Of a stretch of DNA of 64,000 bases, positions 12,009 to 24,590 are shown piece after piece. The DNA lies in the NCBI RefSeq assembly GCF_030272615.1, contig NC_081405.1, forward strand, positions 573,779,252 to 573,843,251. Reading direction: 5' to 3'. The notes beneath the pieces are model-generated. The model had not been told where the DNA came from. It saw nothing but the letters and a program-made list of their open reading frames with translations, and did no database searches. Source of the stretch: Cryptomeria japonica. Taxonomy: Eukaryota; Streptophyta; Pinopsida; Cupressales; Cupressaceae. Both the position numbers and the translations under genes were made by a program. Numbering within the stretch: the stretch's first letter is position 1; every line of letters starts with the position of its first letter.

Positions 12009-12371
12009 GGGGAAGAGTACGAGTAGTTGAGCATGTACCAATTGTTGTGAGGGTTGTTGATACCTATTGTTTGAAACATAAAATATCAATTTTTGTTAAG
12101 AAATGTACCAATAGTTGCTAGGAAATGTACTAATATTGTAAAAAGTAACCAGTTAGGTGATGCCATATAAATTGCCCAACTATTGGGGCCTCTTTTGCAC
12201 GCCTATTGGTCTCACTTTTTTTTTGGGCTGTTTTGGACACCTTGGCAAAAAGCATGTTGATGTGGCACCATACTTGATGATGTGGTGCTGAAAGCTTAGT
12301 TATAAGTAGGGGACTTGCCAAGTAAGCTACTGTAAAAAATTTAGGGTGCTCAACTACTGGTGCTCTTCCCC
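12009..12371. mobile_element. MITE-like element with terminal inverted repeats
   Basis: A 363-bp element bounded by inverted repeats of about 26 bp: left arm 12,009-12,034 beginning GGGGAAGAG, right arm 12,346-12,371 ending CTCTTCCCC. The arms differ at about three positions and share AGTAGTTGAGCA. A TA dinucleotide sits on each side (12,007-12,008 and 12,372-12,373), consistent with a TA target duplication as in Tc1/mariner-type MITEs. No coding capacity. Inside, the theme GTACCAAT.GTTG is repeated two or three times. Confidence 0.7.
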
Positions 12372-12373
12372 TA

Positions 12374-13389
12374 TATGTCCTTAATTTTAAATCAAGTTTT
12401 AGTTAATGTAACTCCATTTCCTTAAATGATAGCAATTGAGGTATTATATATTTTTTACATACTAATTCATAAAAAATAACAAATAACCTTACTCATATAT
12501 AAAGGTCTTGTTGCAATTTAACACTTGGTTAAACAAATAATTTTATTGGCCATGTCACATGTCAAATTAAAGATAATAAATACCTAATGAATGCTAATTT
12601 TATGATTAGGTTTATGGAGTCTAATCATCCTTAGTTATGCACTATATTGAACCATTTAATATACTATTTTAATGAAGCATAAATTTAGGGATGATAGAAA
12701 CATAATGTGTGCAACTTTTCAATTTAATTGGGTTTATGATTGAGGACATATTTATTATGAAAATATTTCTAGTAAGCTCTCTAACCAATTATAGATTGTC
12801 TCTAAGTTGATGAAAAATGATTCTGAAATCTTATAAATAATAATAGTGATGAACTATAGTGACTATAACATGTTAATATGTAATGCATTCTTAAGACATT
12901 CCATTTAACTATACAAATACTTTAAATATTCCATATGAAATAGTGAGAAACCACATGTGAGTGAATTGGAGCAACAAATTATAAACCAATTTTGAGAGTT
13001 TGGTAAATCATCATTAGCATAATCACCATGAATTTCATCATAAATTTAATTGAGAAATAAGGTAGTAGTGGTTAGGAAAAATTCCAAGAAAAGGTGCACA
13101 AAAAGGCAAGAAGAATCTTTCTAATTTGAATGGCTCTAAAGGAAGTACACTTATATAAAAAGAATATATGAATATCATGAGTGGCAAATAGGAAAGAAAA
13201 GAATGTCTATATTTTTTTTAATAATCAATCATATTATCTCAAGAAAAAAATGTTTTTAATAATGTCCATGAAAATAGTTCTTAAAATAGACTAAGGAATA
13301 TTTCACCTTTCAAGAAAGAAAATCAACTTTAAGAGGAACAAGTGGGGCTAGGGAAAATTAACAATAATTCCATTCCATCAATAAAGATC
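12374..13389. other. AT-rich spacer, no gene seen
   Basis: No long ORF, repeat array or RNA gene could be supported. Confidence 0.5.
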
Positions 13390-13415
13390 ATAATCTAATA
13401 ATTTGTGCCTAGAGA

Positions 13416-13658
13416 ATGAAATTCATCTTTCAAATAAGTTGTTTGAATTATAAATTTTATTGGCTCCTATCCTACAAAAGGAAAATGAAAAATGAAATTG
13501 AAAATCAAATAGGGGATTCTTATACACTAAAACTCCTCTCAAGTGGATTCTTTCTAGTAGAATTCCCTAATAAAATGGAAAGGGATAATGTTCTTAATGG
13601 AGGACCAAGGATGTCAAATGGTGTAGGCCTCTTCTTGAAAAATGGTCAATTGTTTTGA
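13416..13658 (+). pseudogene. DUF4283 relic of a LINE ORF1
   Basis: An 80-residue frame whose second half matches the DUF4283 pattern: a phrase FFLVEFPNKMERDNVLNGG followed by a glycine-rich turn and a hydrophobic strand (VGLFLKNGQLF). The first residues do not fit and may be chance. Nothing downstream continues the ORF1, so this is an isolated LINE remnant on the plus strand. Confidence 0.6.
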
Positions 13659-14680
13659 TTTGTTAGATCTTAAAATCCATTAAATTTCAATATATTTAGA
13701 ATTTATAATCTTCTTCAAGAATAGTGATAATAAGCAATCTTGGAGTAGATTGAAATTTCATGCTTAGATCAATCAATTGTGTAGAGAGATTCAAGGATTT
13801 ATGAAGGGTATGTATAAGGACATATTTGTCCAAATGCTAATCAAATATAGAATTTAATATAGGTAGCTATAATTAGTTTATAAGAATTTAGGAAAAATCA
13901 ATCTTTTGTAGGCATTAAAAATTAAAGATTCATTAAAGAAAAAAAGTATAGATGGAAAATCCCACATATTTTTTTAACGAAATGATATAGAAAAGAATTA
14001 GTTGAGCCTAAGGAATAAATATTCAACACAACACAAATATTAAAGGAAACGATAAGATTATAAATACCCTATAAAAACTATTTGATCCATGAAGTAGTGT
14101 CATCAAATCATTTAGCATTGGGATTGTTAAAAGTTTCTTTCTTATTCTTCTTTGGATAATAAAGATGAAAAATTCTTTTTTTTTCAGATATATAGAAGAA
14201 TGAAATTATCTTTCTCTTTCTTTATTGGTGGAGAACAAGAGTTATCATGAGAGACAAGAACTAAAGGGCATCCATTACACCAAATTCACCCAAAACATGA
14301 TCTCGATCTCATCCCTTTTCAAGATGTTGGAGCCATGCACTTAGCAAGATTTGATCCTTGGTGAGTTCGTTAAGAACCATTCAATCCTTCTTTTCATAAG
14401 AAACATCTATTTAATGTAATCGAGTCAAAGCTGCAGGGATAGCATCCACTTTCTTCTTAATTTGTGTTTTTGCTACCATCTATTTCTCCAAGGTTTTTTA
14501 TGGAAGATTTGTAAGAATTGAAGTTGTGGAAACCCAATTTAGATTCTAAGCAAAATTTGAACTATAATATTACTTGATTGTTGCAAAAAAGCACTTTAGG
14601 TTACATATGACTAGATTGACTAGTAAGAAATAGTCCTTATGATAAGAAAGATAACTTGCATTGTTATTTACAAATGAACA
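13659..14680. other. AT-rich spacer
   Basis: No supported gene. A T-run at 14,176-14,184 and scattered low-complexity tracts only. Confidence 0.45.
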
Positions 14681-14889
14681 ACATTGTCCTTTACAACTAT
14701 TGGGTAGGTCATGGTGGAAGCACATAGAGAGTGTTTGTTTTGCACAAGAAGAAATGGGGCAAGTGGTTATTCAGATTTTTAAGAATCTCCCCATGGTCTT
14801 ATTTAGAAATGTGGATAATACACTGTTGTTTCTAGGGTATCTTTTGTTAATATCCCATTCAGAGCATTCCATGAGAAGATATTTCTCTA

Positions 14890-15400
14890 AGGCATTTTGT
14901 CAACTAGTTTAGGTGTCTTTCATATGCTTTTAGATTTTGCATATCTTGGCAATCATGGCCTTCTATCAAACAGTTCATGTGCCTTGTCTATGCTTAGACA
15001 TTTTGCACGGATGTTGAAAAGGGTAGTCAAGGCAATTGCGGCTACAAGGTCTGAAAAAATTACTGTGATGGATGTCCATCCCCTGTTGCAAAAAATTACT
15101 GTGAGAGGGTGCTGGCAAAGGTTGCGGTGTCTTGCTTTACACCTGCCCATCGCATTTGGTTGAAATCATCTAAATCCTTTTCAAGGAATGGATCTTCTCG
15201 ATACCCTGCAATCACAGCATTCCATGAGACCATATTATTTCGAGAAATTCAGTAAAACAGTTCATGCACCTTGTCTGTGCTTCCACATTTTGATTGAATC
15301 TCTACCACAACGTTTCCAACTATGATATCTAACAATTACCGGGGCTATGTTGTGCAACGTTGTAAAAATCCTTGAGTAGTATAAAACCATTCCATGACAA
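14890..15400 (-). pseudogene. PPR pseudogene with at least three motif remnants
   Basis: Minus-strand relic of a PLS-class pentatricopeptide-repeat protein. Reading from about 15,330 downward: VGNVVVEIQSKCGSTDK and VHELFY, a stop, then NNMVSWNAVIAGYRED, a phrase DFNQMRWAGVKQDTATFAS at about 15,180-15,125, a frameshifted stretch with QGMDIHHS, then AKCLSIDKAHELFD at about 15,005-14,965, and a further motif remnant with KLVDKMP and NIFSWNALNGI near 14,900-14,850. The alternation of these phrases is that of consecutive P, L and S motifs. Several stops and frame changes make it non-functional. Confidence 0.8.
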
Positions 15401-15634
15401 CGGCGACATAAATGGGAATCGTTAGGCGGGATTATGTTTGAATTCAAACATTAATGGTGCTGAACGAGAATAGACGGAATGGATTTGGGAGAACATATGG
15501 GCCCACACCATCTACCTAAGCAGTCAAAGCTTAGTGTGTGGTAGTTAAGTCAGCCTTTCATAATCAAGCTTCCAAAAAACTTCTAATCAAATGATATGAG
15601 TAGATGTAAGAATGGCTTAAATCACACACACTAA

Positions 15635-15815
15635 GCTTATTTTTCTAGATTTAAAAGTGTTAAATACTAAGAATTGATTGACACTTTCTAGACTTAATAT
15701 GTTGCTTAATGTATGTTGTCACACTAAGAATACACTTCTAAACTTAAAAGTGTTAAAACACTCAGAATTGACTAACATCCTCTAGACTTAATATGTTGCT
15801 TAATGTGTAGTTTAA
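15635..15815. repeat. Two-copy tandem duplication, about 93 bp
   Basis: Two adjacent diverged copies. TTAAAAGTGTTAAA at 15,651 recurs at 15,744, and TCTAGACTTAATATGTTGCT at 15,687 recurs at 15,781. Spacing is 93-94 bp. No coding capacity. Confidence 0.75.
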
Positions 15816-17330
15816 AACAACATGGCATGGGAGAGAGAGGTCGTTGACTCTTCTGTAGTTCGATCTCATTAGAAGAAAAACTTTGTCCACTACATTATCT
15901 TCTGTATGTTAATTTCTCTTTTAATTGTCTTCTTCAGCATGAGTGTCCTATCCAAATTAGAATCGTACTAGTGAATCCTATCATGTAACGGCATACCAGT
16001 TACATCTAAATTCATTGTGCTAGTTATTTGCACCTCCAAAGACTGATGGCAAAAGTAAGTTGCGTGCATGACAAAAAAGTAGGCTTTCATTAAAGATCTG
16101 ACTCCAACAGTAGCGTGTGAGAGAGACGTCGCTATCTTGTCTATTGTACATTCACTACTGGATATGTGGATTGGTGTCCCATTAACACAGGTTACTTCAT
16201 TCTTTGACTCGACTATCAACTTGGAGAAGTCACTCAATTAATTATGCTGATGAAGTTAAATATGTTATGACCAAATAACTAAAATATCACATATAAACCC
16301 ATAAATTTATTAAGTATAAACATTAGGTAATTATTATCCTCTCTATTTTAATCTATAGAGTTATGCTAATTCATTGGTAATTGAAAGAAAAATTATTTGA
16401 CCTATTCCTTTCACTGAGGCAAATAGAATTGTGTCATTCATTGTACCACTAGGTTGGTATTCTCATATAATTTTAAATATATAACTGCATTGCTGTTGCA
16501 AATAATTGATTATTGAATCTCTTACATAAGTATACTTTTGATTAACATTCTAATGGGATGAACATTTCTTAGACCACACCTAAATATTATTGTTAAATAT
16601 AAATATAATACCTAAATATATTGACTTGGTACTTTTTTTTTTAAATTCATTATTAGTGAGATGGTTTTAATGCTTATTACATCATTAGTATTTGAAATTA
16701 TATATTTTATGGTGACTCATAGTAAACAGTTAACCTTCATGTGGAAAGGTGATACAATTATTTAAATAATAAGCAAAGTTAAAATAAATGGCAATATCAT
16801 ATAACACCTTTCATATTCATAAATAATTACTACTCAGATAAGGTAACTAAGCTTTCAGACTATAATCATTAGTTTGTTTTCTTACACTTGGTTAGTCGCA
16901 ACTTTGTAATATGCATCAATGGGTGGGCATCACGCATTCTATATTTTCATTATTATTATTATCCTTCATGTTTATGATATTAACATGGATAACAAGTTCA
17001 ATTCTTTTAATAGTAATCATCATAAAGGCATTAGAATTCCCAACACTAGGAAATTTAGTACTTAGATACTTATTTGCATTAACATCTATAATGTGGATCA
17101 AGAAAAAGGTATTATTTTGACCAGTATAAAATATAGAAGTCTCTTCATTATAATTACCCATAACCATTTTAACAAGAAGTTTAAAGAAATATAAAAGGTC
17201 AATTCCAACTCATATTTTGATAAATTAACAATAATAGCCGATTTCTACTCTTAGTCTTATTTCAAACTAATAGTGGAAAGTAAATAAGAAAAGTACTCAC
17301 CTTCTCTCCATGAGGTTTGTTTTCAACCAC
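15816..17330. other. AT-rich spacer with one small unknown ORF
   Basis: A minus-strand ORF of 89 codons at 15,968-16,237 has a fairly normal amino-acid mix but no domain I recognise; it may be chance. The rest, to the start of the inverted arm near 17.4 kb, is AT-rich with no support for a gene. Confidence 0.4.
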
Positions 17331-17419
17331 TGGGCACGTGGACAAAATTGTGTCCACTTAGTGTGGAAGTTTTACACTTAGAAAAAAATGGCAAATCTCA
17401 CGAAGTGCATGAGAAACGA

Positions 17420-17660
17420 AATGGGATCCCAAGCCAAAATTTGAAATGGGATCCCGTTTAGCTTCAGGATCACGAGACTAGATCTAAGAAACGGGATCTC
17501 ATTTCACAAAAAAATGGGATCCCGTTTCAAAAACAAAATGGGATCCCGTTTCCTTTTTTTCCAATTTTTTTAGAAAAAATACAAGCTATATATACATGAA
17601 ATATAAAATTTATATATAAATCACATTTCTCTATCTTTTTTTTTCCTTTCTATCTCACTT
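17420..17660. repeat. Left inverted arm of the satellite element
   Basis: About 230 bp whose reverse complement recurs at 21,755-22,045. Shared landmarks in the same order are CCCAAGCCAAAA, several GGGATCCC-centred repeats (five here, one reading GGGATCTC), GTTTCAAAAACAA, a T-rich run, CTATATATACATGAAATATAA and TCACATTTC. Just outside, at 17,339-17,359, lies a small hairpin GTGGAC...GTCCAC. Confidence 0.75.
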
Positions 17661-17839
17661 TGTCCCCTCTCTCCCAAAAATCTAAAACTATGTCTCTACC
17701 TCTCTCTCACATCCTTAACTATTTACTCTTTATCTCCACTCTCTCTATACACCTCCCCTTACCCCCTACCTACCTATATTTCTCTATATATACATCTCTA
17801 CCTCTCTCTTAACATACAATCTCTCTCTCCCAACCAACT

Positions 17840-20800
17840 TATCTTTCTCTACATATGTCATAATAGGTCCTACTAAAGGGTCTTATGTCATAATAGGTCC
17901 TAGTAAGAGGTATAATGTCTTAATAGGTCCTCTTAAGGGGTCTTATGACATAATAGGACCTATTATGACATAATAGGTCGTATTATGTCATAATGGGACC
18001 TATTATGTAACAATGGGACCTATTATGACATAATAGGTCGTATTATGACATTATAGGTCCTATAATGACATAATACCCCTTAATAAGTCCTAGTAAGGGG
18101 TATAAAGTCATAATAGGTCCTCTTAAGGGGTTTTATGACATAATATTACCTATGATGTCATAATAGGACCTATGATGTCAAAATAGGACCTATGATGTCA
18201 TAATAAGACCTATTACATCATCATAGATCTTACTATGTCATTATTAGTCCTATTATGACATAATACCCTTTAACAGGTCCTACTAAGTGGTATAATGTCA
18301 TAATAGGTCCTTTTAAGGGGTCTTATGACATTATAGGACCTATTATGTCATAATAGGTCCTATTATGTTATAATTGATCTTATTATGTCATAATAGATCC
18401 TACTAAGGGGTCTTATGTCTTTATAGGTCCTCTTAAGGGGTCTTATGACATAATAGGACCTATTATGACATAATAGGTTGTATTATGTCACAATAGGATC
18501 TATTATGACAAAATAGGACCTATTATATTGCAATAGGACCTATTATGTCACAATAGGTCCTATTATGTGACAATGTGACCTATTATGACATTATAGGTCA
18601 TATTATGACATTATAGGTCCTATTATGTCACAATAGGTCCTGTTATGACATAATACCCCTTAGCTCTTTCTAAAAGTACCATCTCTCTCTCCCAACCAAC
18701 TTATCTTTCTCTACATATGTCATAATAGGTCCTACTAAGGGGTCTTATGTCATAATAGGTCCTAGTAAGAGGTATAATGTCATAATAGGTCCTCTTAAGG
18801 GGTCTTATGACATAATAGGTCGTATTATGACATAATAGGTCATATTTTGTCATAATAGGACCTATTATGTCACAAAGGGAACTATTAGGACATAATATGT
18901 CATATTATGACATAATAGGTCCTATTATGTGATAATCAATCCTATTATATCATAATAGATCCTACTAAGGGGTCTTATGTCATAATAGGTCCTCTTAAGG
19001 GGTCTTACGACACAATAGGTCAAATTATGTCACAATAGGACCTATTATGACACAATAGGACCTATTATGACACAATAGGACCTATTATGACACAATAGGA
19101 CCTATTATGTCACAATGTGACCTCTTATGACATAATAGATTGTATTATGACATTATAGGTCCTACTATGTCACAATAGGTCTTGTTATGACATAATACCT
19201 CTTAACTCTCTCTAAAAGTACCATTTCTCTCTCCCAACCAGCTTACCTTTCTCTACATGTGTCATAACAGGTCCTGCTAAGGTGTCTTATGTCATAATAG
19301 GTCCTAGTAAGAGGTATAATGTCATAATAGGTCCTCTTAAGGGGTCTTATGACATTATGACATAATAGGTCGTATTATGTCATAATAGGACCTATTATGT
19401 TAGAATGGGACCTATTAAGACATAATAGCTCGTATCATGACATAATAGCTCGTATTATGTCACAATAGGACCTATTATATCACAATAGGACCTATTATGA
19501 TACAATAAGACCTATTACGTCACAATGTGACCTATTATGACATAATAGGTTGTATTATGACATTATAGGTCCTATTATGTCATAATAGATCCTGTTATGA
19601 AATAATACCCCTTAACTCTCTCTAAAAGTACCATATCTCTCTCCCAACCAACTTATCTTTCTCTACATATGTCATAATAGGTCCTACTAAGGGGTCTTAT
19701 GTCATAATAGGTTATAATAAGAGGTATAATGTCATAATAGGTCCTCTTAAGGGGTCTTATCATGTAATGGGTCCTATTATGGGATAATCGATCCTATTAT
19801 GTCATAATACATCCTACTAAGGGGTCTTATGTCATAATAGGTCCTAATAAGAGGTATAATGTCATAATAGGTCCTCTTAAAGGGTCTTATGACATAAAAG
19901 GACCGTATTATGTCACAATATGACCTATTATGACATAACATGACCTATTATGTCACAATAGGACCTATTATGTCACAATAGAACCTCGTATGATATAATA
20001 GGTCGTATTATGACATTATAGGTCCTATTATGTCACAATAGGTCATGTTATGACATAATACCCCTCAACTCTCTCTCTAAACATACCATCTCTCTTCCAA
20101 ACAACTTATCTTTATCTGCATGTGTCATAATAGGTCCTCTTAAGGGGTCTTATGTCATAACAGGCCCTCTTAAGGGGTCTTATGACATAATAGGTTGTAT
20201 TATGACATACTAAGTTGTATTATGTCATAATAGGACCTATTATGTCACAATGAGACCTATTATGACATAATAGGTCGTATTATGATATTATAGGTCGTAT
20301 TATGATATTATAGGTCATATTATGTCGCAATAGGTCCTATTATGACATAATAACCCTTAACATGTCCTAGTAAGGGTATAAAGTCATAATAGCTCAGGTC
20401 TTAAGGGGTTTTATGACATAATATGACCTATGATGTCATAATAGGACTTACGATGACATAATAGGACCTATTACATCATCATAGAGCCTATTATGTCATA
20501 ATTGATCCTTTTATGACATAATACCCTTTAATGGGTCCTACTAAAGGGTATAATATTATAATAGGTCCTCTTAAGGGGTCTTATGACATAATAGGACCAG
20601 TTATTATATGACAGGTTCTCTTAAGGAGTCATTATATTATAGGACCTATATGACATAATAGGTCCTATTATGTGATATTCAATCTTATTATGTCGTAATA
20701 GGTCCTACCAAGGGGTCTTATATCATAGTAGGTCCTAGTAAGAGGTATAATGTCATAATAGGTACTCTTAAGGGGTTTTATGATATAATACGACCTATTA

Positions 20801-21655
20801 TGACACAAAAGGACCTATTATGACACAAAAGGATCTATAATTTCACAATGAGACCTATTATGACATAATAGGTCATATTATGACATTATAGGTCGTATTA
20901 TGTCATAATAGGTCCTTTTATGACATAATATTAAGGGGTTTTATGACATAATAGGACCTACTATGACACAAAAGGAACTATTATGACACAAAATGATCTA
21001 TTATGTCACAATGAGACTTATCATGACATAATAGGTCGTATTATGACATTATAGGTCCTATTATGTCACAATAAGTCCTTTTATGACATAATACCCCTTA
21101 ACAAGTCCTACTAAGGGGTATAAAGTCATAATAGGTCCTCTTAAGGGCTTTTATGACATAATATGATCTATGATGTCATAATAGGAGCTATGATGACATA
21201 ATATGACCTATTATGTCATCATAGGTCCTATTATGTCATAATCAGTCCTATTACGACATAATACCCTTCAATAGGTCCTACTAAGGGGTATAATGTCATA
21301 ATATGTCCTCTTAAGGGGTCTTATGACATAATAGGACCTATTATGACATGACATGTCCTCTTAAGGGGTCTTATGACATTATAGGACCTATTATGTTATA
21401 ATCGATCCTATTATGTCATAATAGGTCCTACTAGGGGGTCTTAAGTCATAATAGGTCCTAGTAAGAGGTATAATGTCATAATAGGTCCTTTTGAGGGGTC
21501 TTATGACATAATAGGACCTATTATGACTTAATAGGTCGTATTATGTCATAATAGTACCTGTTATGTCACAATAGGACCTATTATGTCACAATGGGACCTA
21601 TTCTGACATAATATGTTGTATTATGACATCATAGGTCCTATTACGTCACAATTTA
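17840..21655. repeat. Palindromic satellite array, 20/30/40-bp units
   Basis: About 3.8 kb of tandem repeats. The basic unit is 20 bp, for example ACACAATAGGACCTATTATG repeated four times in a row at 19,031-19,110. Its core CATAATAGG(A/T)CCTATTATG is almost a perfect palindrome. Longer units of 30 bp (with CTACTAAGGGG or CTCTTAAGGGG in the middle) and 40 bp (with CATAATACCCCTTAA) are interspersed. The unit lengths I counted are multiples of ten. A pyrimidine-rich block (CTCTCTCCCAACCAACTTAT) recurs near 17,820, 18,680, 19,225, 19,635 and 20,090, defining higher-order units of uneven size (about 410-860 bp). No coding capacity. Confidence 0.9.
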
Positions 21656-21754
21656 TAAGATCTTCTAAAATCTATAATCTGTATTATAACTCCTAGAGAT
21701 CTGAAACCACTCTCAAACATCCTGCCAATATATATATGAAATATAACTTAAAGT

Positions 21755-22045
21755 ATAAGAAAGGAAAAAGACAAAGGGAAATGTGACTTAAACTTAAATG
21801 TTATATTTCATGTATATATAGTATGTTTAAAATAAATAAAATGTATATAGTTTTTTGTTTTTTTTTTTAAATTAAAAAAAAGGGAAACGGGATCCCATTT
21901 TGAAACGGGATCCCGTATTGTTTTTGAAACGGGGTCCCATTTACTAAATGTGTTTCTTATTATTTTAAAAATGAAACGGGATCCCGTTTTTAAAAAAATC
22001 AAACTTTGGTTCGGTTGTACCTTCGGTTTTGGCTTGGGAAATGGC
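21755..22045. repeat. Right inverted arm of the satellite element
   Basis: Reverse-complement counterpart of 17,420-17,660, somewhat longer. It has four GGGATCCC-type repeats (one reading GGGGTCCC) between 21,883 and 21,990, and ends with GGCTTGGG near 22,035, matching the left arm's CCCAAGCC. With the left arm it encloses the whole satellite, giving an element of about 4.6 kb. Confidence 0.75.
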
Positions 22046-24564
22046 TTGGAGAGCCGACCCTTTTGCTTGGACCTGGTTTGACTTGCAACTTGAAGGCCAA
22101 ATCAATCTTCATATAAAATAATGGCTTCAAAAATATATCTGAACACCAAATTTTCAAAAAAAATTTAAACAATGAAAACCCATTATAGTAGAGACTGTCT
22201 AGATTCGAAATATATAATTTTTTCAAAAATGGATCAATATTTTTATTTTTAAAATAATTACTAATGAAAGAGTTCCATAAACTCGAAATAACATGGTTTT
22301 TAAGTTTTTTAATAACTTTTTGTCTCTAAGTTTTTTGAATTTTTTTTTTTATATGGCATCAAACTAGAGACAATTATATACATTTTTAAAAATAAAAATA
22401 TAAATAAATGTTAAGTTTAGGTAAAATTATGCTTGCCGTACACAAGAATTTTTCAAAAAAATGATTATGCCCAATAAAATATTAACCAAAAAAAACATTC
22501 AGCAGAAATAAATTACAAAAATATATTATCATCAAAGGTGAGTGAATTATAGATCTTTTCCCAAAAGGATTTATAAAAATAATTTCATTTAGGTCAAATT
22601 ATGCTTGCCGTGCACGGGCATGGTATGGTCCTGAAAAGTGACTTTTAAATCATGAGTTTTAGTAATTCCTATTCAAACTTCATTTTTAAGATCTGGGTAT
22701 TAAAATAAATTACATATGTGGAAAGTAGACTTCGGTTACTACATTTTATATTACCAAAGTTTTCCAAGATTCATTCTTTAAGTGCCTCAAATCTTTAGGT
22801 CAAACAGGATGAAATTGAAAAATATGGGAAAAAACTTCCACTTTTTGGCCAAAAAGTGGACATAACTTCTTGCGGGTACGCCACTCACTTCTTTCAAATC
22901 TAAAATAAGATCGCACTTAGTCAAAAATCATTAGTACAACATAGCATCTTGCCAGAAGAAGCATGGAATTTTAGTTATGATATAAACAAGCATCCCTATC
23001 CACTATAGGTGAAATAGATCCATACTTTATCCTTATAAGCCTTCATTCATACTAGGTTGATAATGAATATCAACTAAACCACACCGTATTTTCAATTGTG
23101 CATTAAGTATAAATATTCTCAAGATTCTCAACATAAGACTATTTCACATGAGCAACATGATCATAATTAAGATCTAGCCATAAAACAAATGTTCATTCCA
23201 TCATACTTGAGAAAAGAACCTCAAATTAGCATTGTGATATAAAACATCCATGTCTAGTTGTAGATGGGCATCACATTCTTCCTCCCAAGACTAAACTTCC
23301 TCCAAGAAGTTAGGAAGTAAAATTTCTACTACATGTGCAAATCTACAATTTAATAGAGCCAAACCTTTTCTTCAATAAATAATATATGGAACACAAAATT
23401 GTCAATTAGAAGAAATTCACTCAATAAGTATTGAGAAGGTATTTCTCACAATTTGGGTTTTCACCAGTCTACTTAGGTACTCATACACACTACATATACG
23501 AAGGATCCATCAATGTTCTATCATAACTTACAATATTTACATCATTGACAAAAGGGACAAATCACACACAAGATATTTTTAATCATACTCATGATGTTAT
23601 TACTTACAACTCACTTATTAATCGTATTTCATTCATTCTTAAGAATGCCACAATATAAGCTCTATCATTAAGAAGAAGACAAAGGCTACCTCATATCATC
23701 CACTCATCATATCCATCATGGTCTCGTAGGCATTTAGTTTCCTCTGTAATTATTACTCTTTAACACTTGGTTTATCATTTGAATAACCATATCAATATAG
23801 AATACATATACACAACCACAATAATTCTCACTTAAATAACATCACAAGACTCATACAAATGGATGAGGATGACTAGTTCCCAGTATTCTCCTATGAGAAT
23901 CCATATCACATAAATAATTACCATCAAGTCCTCCTTGAGGAACCTTTTTATAAGAAGCATCAAATAGAATTAGGGGAAATGGATAGTAGCCATCTCATAC
24001 CAGTCTCATTTACCCCTTCACAATAGTTCCCCAAGCCATCTACCCCCCCAATACAATTTGTTAGGGAACCCTCATGATTATGATAGTTTAAAAATTTCAC
24101 TTTACTATGAACATGCTAGCAGCAACAAACATTTGATAAAGCCTCAAAACAGTAAAATTTAAACTTGAATATCATCAATTAGTGAAAATGCACAAATAAA
24201 AATAAAATTTAATGGTGGCCACCCATCAATAATTAAAAAATGTGAAAAAGGGGTCAAAATAAATAATCTTTGAGGCTAAAAGGACAATTTGAGGATGAAA
24301 TTAGTCAATTACTTAAAGAATCTCAAAATTGTTGGCTTCATTAATTAATAAATGGAATCATCTAAAAAGAAAAAGAAACATTATGTTATTGAATTAACAT
24401 CTATTCTTGGTTGGAGAGGTTACATGATGATTGATACTATGATATATTTAGTATTACGAATGCATTTGGTTATCTTTTAAAAAAAAATTATTGCAAAATA
24501 CATATATTTGGAGTAGAATAAATAGGTTGTGTAATGTCCATTAAGCAAGTAAATTTTCAGGTAT
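22046..24564. other. AT-rich spacer with a short duplicated tract
   Basis: No gene supported. A tract of about 28 bp containing AAATTATGCTTGCCGT occurs at about 22,422 and again at about 22,597. A hairpin CCACTTTTTGGCCAAAAAGTGG lies at 22,837-22,858. The rest is AT-rich, with no long ORFs. Confidence 0.45.
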
Positions 24565-24590
24565 TATATTAGGTATCAGAGTGTAGGTTA
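24565..24590 (+). other. Possible LTR-retrotransposon primer-binding site
   Basis: TTAGGTATCAGAGT at about 24,569 resembles the initiator-Met-tRNA primer site TGGTATCAGAGC of plant LTR retrotransposons, with two changes. No LTR, gag or pol could be seen around it, so it may be a relic or chance. Confidence 0.25.

Noticed and set aside
15968-16237. Small minus-strand gene of 89 codons
   Set aside because: No homology recognised and no upstream or downstream support; mentioned only within the spacer entry.
17840-21655. CRISPR-like array
   Set aside because: Units are head-to-tail with no unique spacers of constant length, and the setting is a plant-type nuclear genome; it is a satellite.
21808-22226. 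Minus-strand ORFs over the right inverted arm
   Set aside because: They are translations of the GGGATCCC repeats and AT-rich flank (repeated DPVSKWDPVS), not a protein gene.
17339-22858. Extension of the inverted arms to the hairpins at 17,339-17,359 and 22,837-22,858
   Set aside because: Only about 18 bases match and the spacing to the arms differs by about 750 bp, so the likeness may be chance.
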